Shown here: piece by piece, positions 54,018 to 62,267 of the stretch
Numbering within the stretch: position 1 is the first letter of the stretch
Layout of the letters: each line of letters opens with the position of its first letter
Assembly (NCBI RefSeq): GCF_031583595.1
Contig: NZ_CP134145.1
Coordinates: 2,046,001-2,110,000, forward strand
Direction: 5' to 3'
Source: Thalassotalea psychrophila
Lineage (GTDB): Bacteria; Pseudomonadota; Gammaproteobacteria; Enterobacterales; Alteromonadaceae
Length of the DNA: 64,000 bases
Notes under the pieces: generated by a model
Told to the model about the DNA's origin: nothing
The model's input: only the letters and a program-made list of their open reading frames with translations
Database searches by the model: none
Position numbers and translations under genes: made by a program

Positions 54018-55400
54018 TTATAATGTGTTTTTATAAATTTTACCGTCTTTCATTATTACTTTTAATGTTTTTATACCTTTGTCACGAGCAGGTGCCGCAA
54101 ACCATTTTTCGTTACCGCCAATTACACTGATGTCCTCAAGCGGGTTACCGTCTACAAGTAATAAGTCGGCTAATGCGCCTACTTCAACCACACCTAATTT
54201 ACCAGGGTATGGGTTTGAACCACCTGACATTGCAACCAATTCGCCTGCTGATGAGGTCATAGATTTTAAGGCAATAAAGTTGCCGTACTCTTTTGACCAT
54301 ACCCATTTTTCATGGTCGCGGTGACGACGAGCATTAACGCCAGATTCATTAACTAAGTCGGCAGTAAAGGCCATGTTAGGTTGCACTTTTCTGATTATAT
54401 TAGTGTAGTTTTTACTGTCTTCAATAAACTCTTCTACTTTAGCACGCACTATTGGATTACCACCGTAAACAGGGTGCTCTAAGAGTGCTGGCGACATACC
54501 TGCCAAGTTCCCTTGGAAGAACACTCCTGCTTCTTTACCCATGCGAGCGGTTTCTTCAGAGATAAACTGACCATGTTCGATAGATTTTACCCCTAAGCGA
54601 ATAGCGCGTTGTACGTGTTTATCTTGATAAACATGCACTGCAACATAGGTATCTCGAGCTGCAGCTTCTTCAACTGCTGCTGTTATTTCTGCATCGGTAA
54701 ATTGTGCGGCAAATAACGGACCTTTAAGCGAAGAAATACCACCGCCTATCATTAATTTGATTTGCGATGCACCAACGGCGAAGTTACGACGAACCGCTTT
54801 TCTAATTTCGTCTTCTCCATCGGCCAGTTGGGTTAAGCCCAATTTTACCAAGTTACTATTTTCAGGATTTTCCTGCATCGATGCCATGACAATATCAGCA
54901 TGGCCTGATGTTTGTGATATGTAACTACCTGAAGGGTAGATGCGAGGACCATCAATAATGCCTTTGTCGATAGTCTTCTTTAAACCATTTGGTGTGGCGC
55001 CCATACCTCTTATGGTAGTAAAACCTTCATATAACCACTCTTGGGTGTTACCCGCTGCAACGGCGCCAATTTCATCCCAGCGAGCTGATTCAATAGCGAG
55101 CAAACCACCTTCAATAAGCATATTCGGGTGAACATGAGTATCCATTAAGCCTGGCATTAATGTTTTACCCGTACCATCGATGATCATAGCATCATCTTTA
55201 ACGCTAATGTCTTTTGCTGAAATGACGGTAATTTTATTGCCATCAACCAATACATTTAAATCGCTGTAAATTTTGTCTTCAGTGCCGTTAAAAACATTCA
55301 CATTGGTGAACAGGGTTTGGGCAGCCATAACGCTATTGATACTCATCCCAGCAATTAATACACTAGCGGCAACAAACTTCATTTTAGACTTCACGTTCAT
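54018..55400 (-). CDS. Exported metal-dependent amidohydrolase (Xaa-Pro dipeptidase/imidazolonepropionase-like)
   Basis: Protein of 460 residues. The start at 55400 is chosen because GAGGTG lies 8 bases upstream; an ATG five codons earlier overlaps that site. Signal peptide cut near VMA-AQTLF. Amidohydrolase (M38) residues are complete: DTHVHP (His89, His91), the carboxylated Lys in QIKLMIGGG, His in AVHVYQD, His in IEHGQF and Asp in TADLVNE. The family splits peptides or cyclic amides. It is divergent from an AraC gene of the same subfamily as those controlling the M19-like genes, with the same operator motif between. Confidence 0.88.
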   Translation of the reverse strand: MNVKSKMKFVAASVLIAGMSINSVMAAQTLFTNVNVFNGTEDKIYSDLNVLVDGNKITVISAKDISVKDDAMIIDGTGKTLMPGLMDTHVHPNMLIEGGLLAIESARWDEIGAVAAGNTQEWLYEGFTTIRGMGATPNGLKKTIDKGIIDGPRIYPSGSYISQTSGHADIVMASMQENPENSNLVKLGLTQLADGEDEIRKAVRRNFAVGASQIKLMIGGGISSLKGPLFAAQFTDAEITAAVEEAAARDTYVAVHVYQDKHVQRAIRLGVKSIEHGQFISEETARMGKEAGVFFQGNLAGMSPALLEHPVYGGNPIVRAKVEEFIEDSKNYTNIIRKVQPNMAFTADLVNESGVNARRHRDHEKWVWSKEYGNFIALKSMTSSAGELVAMSGGSNPYPGKLGVVEVGALADLLLVDGNPLEDISVIGGNEKWFAAPARDKGIKTLKVIMKDGKIYKNTL

Positions 55401-55479
55401 CGATATACACCTCATAGGAATTTAAAAATTAGATATTTGTGACTTGCTGTATAGTTTAGTCTAGGCTGATAATATCTCG

Positions 55480-55500
55480 GTTGCCATTTTCTACCGTTTT
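55480..55500. promoter_or_regulatory. Candidate AraC-type operator between amidohydrolase and AraC gene
   Basis: GCCATTTTCT then ACCGTTTT with a 10-bp period, same orientation relative to the enzyme gene as at 9077, 11864 and 14510. It is 80 bp upstream of the amidohydrolase start. Confidence 0.5.
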
Positions 55501-55535
55501 CAATATTCAAACACTCTTTTACACTTGATTACAAT

Positions 55536-56531
55536 ATGAAAAACATACACTTAGTAAAGACAGGAAATATCAGACCAACAATTTTGTTTTTTAAAAGTAA
55601 GGGCATCCCCGTTGAAAAACTGATGGCACTGTCGAAACTGCCAATGTCGGTATTTAATGCCAATGATGATGAACCTATGCCGGTTCATGCCTTCTGGCAC
55701 TTTGTGCAATTGTGTGGTGATGCCAATAAAGAAGACGATCTTGGTTTTCAGTTGGTTAGTGAGCAGGGCATGGCCGTTATTCAAAAAATAGCTGATAAGG
55801 CAATCGCTGAAGCTATAACTTTGCATGATGCTATTGCCATATTAGTTAAATTCATCAGTAGTTATTCTACTCATGCAAAATACTGGCTCGACAGCAAAGA
55901 CGATGGTATTTGGTTTACTGGCGGCAAAGTAGAGATTAACGATCTCGACTTTCATCTGATGGAGCAAATCGCACTAAGCAATTTAATTTGTTTTGTCCGC
56001 CACTACCTTGGTACTAACTGGCAACCTAAAGCTATTCGTTTGCAACAAAGCAAAAACCTGACGGTAACCAAGCGCAACTATCCAAAATCATTAGTTGCGA
56101 CAAATCAGGATGTCACTGCCATATTTATCGACAATGGAGAACTTGGTACCAGTCATCCTGAATTACTGTCACTGTATGATGATTTAGAATTATTAAAAAG
56201 TAATAGCTTTCAGCAGAAATTGTATTTAGCCATTAAGCCATATTTTGGTGAAGGCTTGCCATCATTACAGCAACTTGCAGAAATTCTTGGTTTATCGCTT
56301 CGACAAATACAGCGCAGGTTGAGTAAGGAAGGCGTGACATTTCGCCACGTATTGCACAAGCTAAGCTTTGATATTGCTAAAGAACAGCTAATCCACAGCG
56401 ATAAAAAGATCATCGATATTGCCGCCGATCTAGGTTATTCCGATAAATCTCATTTTAATCGGGCATTTCATCAATGGAGTGGCATGGCGCCCTCGGCATA
56501 TAGAGCGCAGATGATGCAGGAGTCTAAATAA
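55536..56531 (+). CDS. AraC-family transcriptional regulator, 3' end tandemly duplicated
   Basis: Regulator of 331 residues: Arabinose_bd-type sensing domain (~residues 10-215) and a double helix-turn-helix with LSLRQIQRRLSKEG and IAADLGYSDKSHFNRAFHQWSG, ending APSAYRAQ. Close in its DNA-binding half to the regulators at 11960 and 14594. Divergent from the exported amidohydrolase and probably its regulator. The last 185 bases plus the terminator hairpin are copied once more immediately downstream (56555-56762). The original gene remains intact. Confidence 0.9.
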   Translation: MKNIHLVKTGNIRPTILFFKSKGIPVEKLMALSKLPMSVFNANDDEPMPVHAFWHFVQLCGDANKEDDLGFQLVSEQGMAVIQKIADKAIAEAITLHDAIAILVKFISSYSTHAKYWLDSKDDGIWFTGGKVEINDLDFHLMEQIALSNLICFVRHYLGTNWQPKAIRLQQSKNLTVTKRNYPKSLVATNQDVTAIFIDNGELGTSHPELLSLYDDLELLKSNSFQQKLYLAIKPYFGEGLPSLQQLAEILGLSLRQIQRRLSKEGVTFRHVLHKLSFDIAKEQLIHSDKKIIDIAADLGYSDKSHFNRAFHQWSGMAPSAYRAQMMQESK

Positions 56532-56554
56532 AAAAGGGTACTGACCCCTTTTTT
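56530..56554 (+). terminator. Terminator hairpin with GGGTACTGACCCC core, copy 1
   Basis: AAAAAAGGG (56531-56537 region) pairs with CCCTTTTTT across TACTGAC; overlaps the stop codon. Duplicate of 56738-56762. Confidence 0.75.
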
Positions 56555-56739
56555 ACGTATTGCACAAGCTAAGCTTTGATATTGCTAAAGAACAGCTAAT
56601 CCACAGCGATAAAAAGATCATCGATATTGCCGCCGATCTAGGTTATTCCGATAAATCTCATTTTAATCGGGCATTTCATCAATGGAGTGGCATGGCGCCC
56701 TCGGCATATAGAGCGCAGATGATGCAGGAGTCTAAATAA
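56555..56739 (+). pseudogene. Duplicated 3' fragment of the AraC gene
   Basis: The 208-bp segment 56347-56554 is repeated at 56555-56762, identical by eye. The copy encodes only the last ~60 residues (second recognition helix and C-terminus) and the stop codon, with no start or ribosome site, so it should be non-functional. Exact identity implies a recent event. Confidence 0.92.
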
Positions 56740-56762
56740 AAAAGGGTACTGACCCCTTTTTT
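56738..56762. terminator. Terminator hairpin with GGGTACTGACCCC core, copy 2
   Basis: Second copy of the 56530-56554 hairpin. The A-run on its left also allows termination of the convergent EthD gene ending at 56783. Confidence 0.75.
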
Positions 56763-56782
56763 CTTTCATTTTTAAGCTGTGG

Positions 56783-57616
56783 TTAATAAACCGCACCAAA
56801 GAATGCAGGCATTGGGCGTACGATAATTTGCTTATCTATAACGTAGTGATCTTGGGTTACAAATAAACGGCCTCTATCTTTATCGGCAAACAAGTCAATA
56901 TCGTCCATCGACATAGCAACTACTTCAGCACACTCTTCTGCTGGGAAATCTGGGGCTACTTGCTCGGTTGAAATCCAACCTTCAGCATGGCCAATCAAGT
57001 CATCACACACTTCATAGCCGCGCAGGTTAGCAATATAGTCAACAAACGTTGAATCTATTACATGGGCTTGTACATATTTTTTCTGTACCGAATACTTAAT
57101 GTCCTGCCTTGATACAGCACCATGGCAAGAGTTCCAATGTAACTGTGCACCTTGGCGAGTTAGTTTAGAATATTTACGCACTACATAATGAATGTGAACA
57201 TATTCAGAGCCAGGTGTTGCATGTACATCTTCGGCATCATGCGGGTAAAACTGAGCAATGTCATGAGTCATGCTGATATTTGATTGGGCAATATCAACGT
57301 ACTGGTTTTCTGACTCAAATAACCTTTGCATCGCCTCTTTAACTTCAGCAAGCTGGCTACCAGCTTTTAATGTTTCAATATCGTTAAAGTGTAAATGGTC
57401 GACAAAGTCATAATGAATAGGGCCGGTCTGGTAAGCTTCAATGCTGGCAATACCTACAGGATGATCAGGTAAAATTTCACACTTTTGATAACGACGTACG
57501 CCAATTTTTTCTAGATAGGCCTTTTGTAATTCTGCGTGTTCCCCTAGCCAATAGTTTTTAAACTCTTCGCTGCTGATGTTTGCTTTTTTCTTTATATAAT
57601 AAGTTATCTTGAACAT
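56783..57616 (-). CDS. EthD-domain protein with two ferredoxin-like halves
   Basis: Cytoplasmic protein of 277 residues. The first half (residues ~1-115) opens MFKITYYIKKKANISSEEFKN in outline and has WLGEHAEL, the EthD pattern. The second half (~125-260) repeats it weakly: VHIHYVVRKYS then LHWNSCHGA. EthD domains are dimeric alpha-beta barrels found in degradation pathways of ethers, aromatics and polyketide-like compounds; some act as cyclases or decarboxylases, many are uncharacterised. Single-gene minus-strand unit between the AraC pair and a porin. GGA precedes the ATG. Reaction not predictable. Confidence 0.78.
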   Translation of the reverse strand: MFKITYYIKKKANISSEEFKNYWLGEHAELQKAYLEKIGVRRYQKCEILPDHPVGIASIEAYQTGPIHYDFVDHLHFNDIETLKAGSQLAEVKEAMQRLFESENQYVDIAQSNISMTHDIAQFYPHDAEDVHATPGSEYVHIHYVVRKYSKLTRQGAQLHWNSCHGAVSRQDIKYSVQKKYVQAHVIDSTFVDYIANLRGYEVCDDLIGHAEGWISTEQVAPDFPAEECAEVVAMSMDDIDLFADKDRGRLFVTQDHYVIDKQIIVRPMPAFFGAVY

Positions 57617-57956
57617 CTGTTTTCCATGTTTTCTTTACTTAAGGTTAATATTTACAAAATAAATCGTTCATTACTGGTCTTATAAATGGGAAAAATTGTC
57701 TTTATATAGGCGAAAATTGTCATAAGAATATTTTTCTGTTTAACCTGTTATTGCTTATTAAGCATAGAATAGTTTGGGAAAACTTTAGCAAAGTTATCAA
57801 ATTTCACAGTTAATTTGTCAAAGAAATTTATAAGTGTTTTGTTTTGTATTACCTTGTTTTTATTTGTTTTTTGCTCTTTTTTCAATGAGTTAGTATTGCT
57901 ATAAATGCGTCAATTATTTTTGAGTTTCACACTTAAATCCATTTATTGAGGCATTT
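57617..57956. other. Gene-free divergent region between EthD protein and porin
   Basis: 340 bp, very AT-rich; the direct repeat at 57692-57721 is the only clear motif. Confidence 0.6.
57692..57721. promoter_or_regulatory. 21-bp-period direct repeat AAAATTGTC
   Basis: AAAATTGTC at 57692-57700 and 57713-57721, starts 21 bp apart, 76 bp upstream of the EthD start. Possible regulator site. Confidence 0.48.
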
Positions 57957-59126
57957 ATGCAAAATACAAAAGCGGTAGCCGTTACAGCAATAGCGTTAGG
58001 TTTAACATCTTTCACATCATCGGCAATAGAAATTTATAAAGATAAAGAAAACGCACTTAGTGTTGGTGGTTTCTTTGGAGTTAACTATTTAGTTGCAGAT
58101 GACTATGATGAATTAGCAAATGGTGCTTCACGCGTGAACTTTGAGTTTACTCGTGAATTGAAAGACGGTTGGACTGCATTTGCTAAAGCTGAATGGGCTG
58201 TAAACTTAGTAACCAGTAATTCGGACCTTATTGTTAATGGTGATGGTCGTCTATCTCCTGGTGCTGCTGATGACACCATTTCTACTCGTTTAGGATATGT
58301 TGGTGCCAAACATGACAAATGGGGCTCAGTGTCTTTAGGTAAGCAATGGGGTTCTATTTATAACGTTACTGCGCCTACTGATATGTTAAATGCATTTGGT
58401 GCTGAAGCTGCGGGTAGCTTTAATATGGGTACTGACGGTGGTTACACCGGTGCGGGCCGTGCTGAACAAGCAATTCAATACAACAACACGTTTGGTAACT
58501 TATTTGTGAGCGTTCAAATGCAAGCAACTGAAGAAAACGTTGAAATTGATGAAGAATTTTTAGCTAATCACCTTCCTGAAGCTGGTATTCCAGGAACTAT
58601 TCCAGCAACTGATTTAGAAATAACGTATGACAACAGCTACGGTATTGCAGCAATTTATGCATTACCATTTAACCTCACAGCTGGTTTAGGCTACAACATT
58701 GCTGAGCTGGAAGTTACGTCTGAATCTGTTGGTATGAACGAAACATTAGACGATACTATGACTGCTGCCAGCTTAACTTACGGTTCTATCGGTAACTATG
58801 GTTTCTATGCGGCAATTGTTGGCTCTGTAACAGAGAATCATGAGTTAGACAGTGAAGGTAGATTAATTGATGCTACTGGTTTAGAAGCAGTAGTTACTTA
58901 CCGCTTCAATAATGATATTGAATTATTAGCCGCGGTTAACACGTTAACTGCTGATGAAAGTGATAACGACTATGAAATGAGCTATTACGTAGCTGGTATT
59001 GGTTACTACTGGGCAGATGATTTTAAAGTTTACGCTGAATACAAAATGGATGATTCAACAAACGTCGATGGTTCAGAGTCTTCTAACGGTGATATGTTAG
59101 CAATAGGTGCTAGATACTCGTTCTAA
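57957..59126 (+). CDS. Gram-negative porin (OmpC/Porin_4 type)
   Basis: Outer-membrane protein of 389 residues with a signal peptide (cut near SSA-IEIYK). The general porin pattern is clear: AFAKAEWAVN, RLGYVGAKHDKWGSVSLGKQWGSIYN near residue 110, amphipathic strands throughout and a C-terminal aromatic ending (AIGARYSF) used for outer-membrane assembly. Probably trimeric, admitting small polar solutes. GAGG lies before the ATG. Single-gene unit; the downstream region has a dispersed repeat but no clear T-run terminator. Confidence 0.92.
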   Translation: MQNTKAVAVTAIALGLTSFTSSAIEIYKDKENALSVGGFFGVNYLVADDYDELANGASRVNFEFTRELKDGWTAFAKAEWAVNLVTSNSDLIVNGDGRLSPGAADDTISTRLGYVGAKHDKWGSVSLGKQWGSIYNVTAPTDMLNAFGAEAAGSFNMGTDGGYTGAGRAEQAIQYNNTFGNLFVSVQMQATEENVEIDEEFLANHLPEAGIPGTIPATDLEITYDNSYGIAAIYALPFNLTAGLGYNIAELEVTSESVGMNETLDDTMTAASLTYGSIGNYGFYAAIVGSVTENHELDSEGRLIDATGLEAVVTYRFNNDIELLAAVNTLTADESDNDYEMSYYVAGIGYYWADDFKVYAEYKMDDSTNVDGSESSNGDMLAIGARYSF

Positions 59127-59133
59127 TTTTTAA

Positions 59134-59212
59134 TTCATGAACGAATTAACTTAGAATGCCAAGGATGGAGTTAAATTCTGTTACATCAGGGATGATGGAA
59201 TGCAAATTGTCA
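59134..59212. repeat. REP-like dispersed repeat plus GGATGATGGAATGC element
   Basis: 59134-59184: TTCATGAACGAATTAACTTA, then GAATGCCAAGGATGG and AATTCTGTTAC, the same plan as 40648-40695 and 25552-25657. Directly followed (59185-59212) by CAGGGATGATGGAATGCAAA, related to the units at 18302 and 53788. Confidence 0.68.
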
Positions 59213-59310
59213 TATGTGGCATTAAATCGATAACGTCCGAATGAATTCAGACCAACCATAGTATAGACAGTGGTTGGCGTGAATTTATTCGCGCGTTATA
59301 GCAAATAAGC

Positions 59311-59790
59311 TTAAGCCCTTAAATGCGTTAATGGCAAATCAGTTTTATAACATACCTGCTTTAATGAAAAGCTACTTTTAATATGATTTATACCTTCCAT
59401 TTCGGTCACTTTGTTCAAAAAGACTTGGTAATTGCTTAAGTCTGGTACCGCGACTCGAATCAGGTAGTCAAAATCACCGGTCATTAAATAACACTCCATC
59501 ACCTCTGGCCAGATACTGATATGTTTTTCAAAAACTTCTAAATATTCTTTTTTCTGCCTACTCAAAGTAATTTGTACAAAAACATTAACCGGTAGGCCAA
59601 CCGTTTTAGGATCTAATAGGGTTACTTTTCCGCGAAAGAACCCAGCTTCTTCTAGTAGTTTTACTCGTCGAGAGCAGGGGGAAGGTGACAAGTTAACTTT
59701 ATCGGCTAATTCTAGATTTGAAATACCGGCATCATGTTGCAGGGTTCTAAGTATTTCAATATCGGTTTTATCTAAGGTAAAGGTGTCCAT
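59311..59790 (-). CDS. Lrp/AsnC-family regulator (probable bkd regulator)
   Basis: Regulator of 159 residues. N-terminal helix-turn-helix (IEILRTLQHDAGISNLELAD, then LSPSPCSRRVKLLEEAGFF) and C-terminal RAM/AsnC ligand domain (VMECYLMTGDFDYLIRVAVPD). Size and layout are normal. It is divergent from the branched-chain keto acid dehydrogenase operon with 210 bp between, the arrangement of BkdR-like regulators, so branched-chain amino acids are the likely effectors. The ribosome site is weak. Confidence 0.92.
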   Translation of the reverse strand: MDTFTLDKTDIEILRTLQHDAGISNLELADKVNLSPSPCSRRVKLLEEAGFFRGKVTLLDPKTVGLPVNVFVQITLSRQKKEYLEVFEKHISIWPEVMECYLMTGDFDYLIRVAVPDLSNYQVFLNKVTEMEGINHIKSSFSLKQVCYKTDLPLTHLRA

Positions 59791-59991
59791 AGCTGATTTG
59801 TCAATGTTATTAAATTAGTTGTCAATATACATTTTAGTGGTGAATAAAGCCAATAAAGATAAGAAATTTAATTAGTTATTCTAATTGAGTGTGTTAATGG
59901 TGGTGTTTTTGGTATGAAAGCCTAATTGTACTCATGATATATTTTTCATTATGCATTGTTTGCTGTGTTTGACAGCAAAACAAAACCATAG

Positions 59992-61245
<1,254 letters not shown>

Positions 61246-61249
61246 ACGA

Positions 61250-62263
61250 ATGCCTAGTAAAAATATGATCGAAGCCATTCGTGATGCACTTGATGTGAAA
61301 ATGGCCCAAGATGAAAACGTAGTCGTTTTCGGTGAAGATGTTGGTTATTTCGGCGGCGTATTTCGCGCAACTGAAGGCCTGCAAGAAAAATATGGTAAGC
61401 AGCGTTGTTTTGATGCACCTATTTCAGAATTAGGCATAATTGGCGCCGCTGTTGGTATGGGCGCTTATGGCCTGCGTCCAGTACCAGAAATTCAGTTTGC
61501 CGATTACATTTTACCTGCATACGACCAAATTGCTTCAGAAGCGGCGCGTTTGCGTTACCGCTCAGGAGGTGAATTTTTCGCACCTATTACCATTCGTACC
61601 CCTACAGGTGGCGGTATTTATGGGGGGCAAACCCATTCGCAATCACCAGAGGCTTTGTTTACTCATGTTGCTGGGTTGAAAGTGGTTATTCCTTCAAACC
61701 CATATGATGCTAAAGGCTTATTAATTGCCTCTATTGAAGATGATGATCCTGTAGTGTTCTTTGAACCTAAGCGTTTATACAACGGCCCATTCGATGGGCA
61801 TCATGACCGCCCAGTAACGCCTTGGGGTGAACAGCCATTAGCTGAAGTACCAGAAGGGCACTACACCGTTGAATTAGGAAAAGCAGCAGTAGCAAGAGCA
61901 GGAAACGACGTAACCATTTTAACGTATGGCACTATGGTGCATGTTGCAATTTGCGCCGCACAAGAAACTGGTATCGACGCTGAAGTTATCGACTTACGTA
62001 CGCTATTACCTCTTGATGAAGAAACTATTATTGCCTCGGTTAAGAAAACCGGTCGCTGTGTCGTGGTTAATGAAGCAACAAAAACCAGCGGTTTTACCTC
62101 AGAGTTAACTACCGTCGTACAAGAAAACTGTTTTTATAATTTAGAAGCGCCGATTATTCGTGTAACCGGTTGGGATACGCCTTATCCGCATGCACAAGAA
62201 TGGGATTATTTCCCTGGCCCAGGTCGTGTTGGTGAAGCATTAGTTAAAGTGATGGAAGGGTAA
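61250..62263 (+). CDS. bkdA2: Branched-chain 2-oxo acid dehydrogenase E1 beta subunit
   Basis: Subunit of 337 residues. ATG 61250 is chosen: it lies 4 bp after the bkdA1 stop with GGAG upstream, and the protein then begins like other E1 beta chains (NMIEAIRDALDVKMAQDENVV in outline). Conserved GEDVGYFGGVFRATEGL, PISELGIIGAAVGMGAYGLRPVPE and HSQSPEALFTHVAGLKVVIP. Forms the alpha2-beta2 E1 with bkdA1. Normal length. Confidence 0.95.
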   Translation: MPSKNMIEAIRDALDVKMAQDENVVVFGEDVGYFGGVFRATEGLQEKYGKQRCFDAPISELGIIGAAVGMGAYGLRPVPEIQFADYILPAYDQIASEAARLRYRSGGEFFAPITIRTPTGGGIYGGQTHSQSPEALFTHVAGLKVVIPSNPYDAKGLLIASIEDDDPVVFFEPKRLYNGPFDGHHDRPVTPWGEQPLAEVPEGHYTVELGKAAVARAGNDVTILTYGTMVHVAICAAQETGIDAEVIDLRTLLPLDEETIIASVKKTGRCVVVNEATKTSGFTSELTTVVQENCFYNLEAPIIRVTGWDTPYPHAQEWDYFPGPGRVGEALVKVMEG

Positions 62264-62267
62264 AAAT

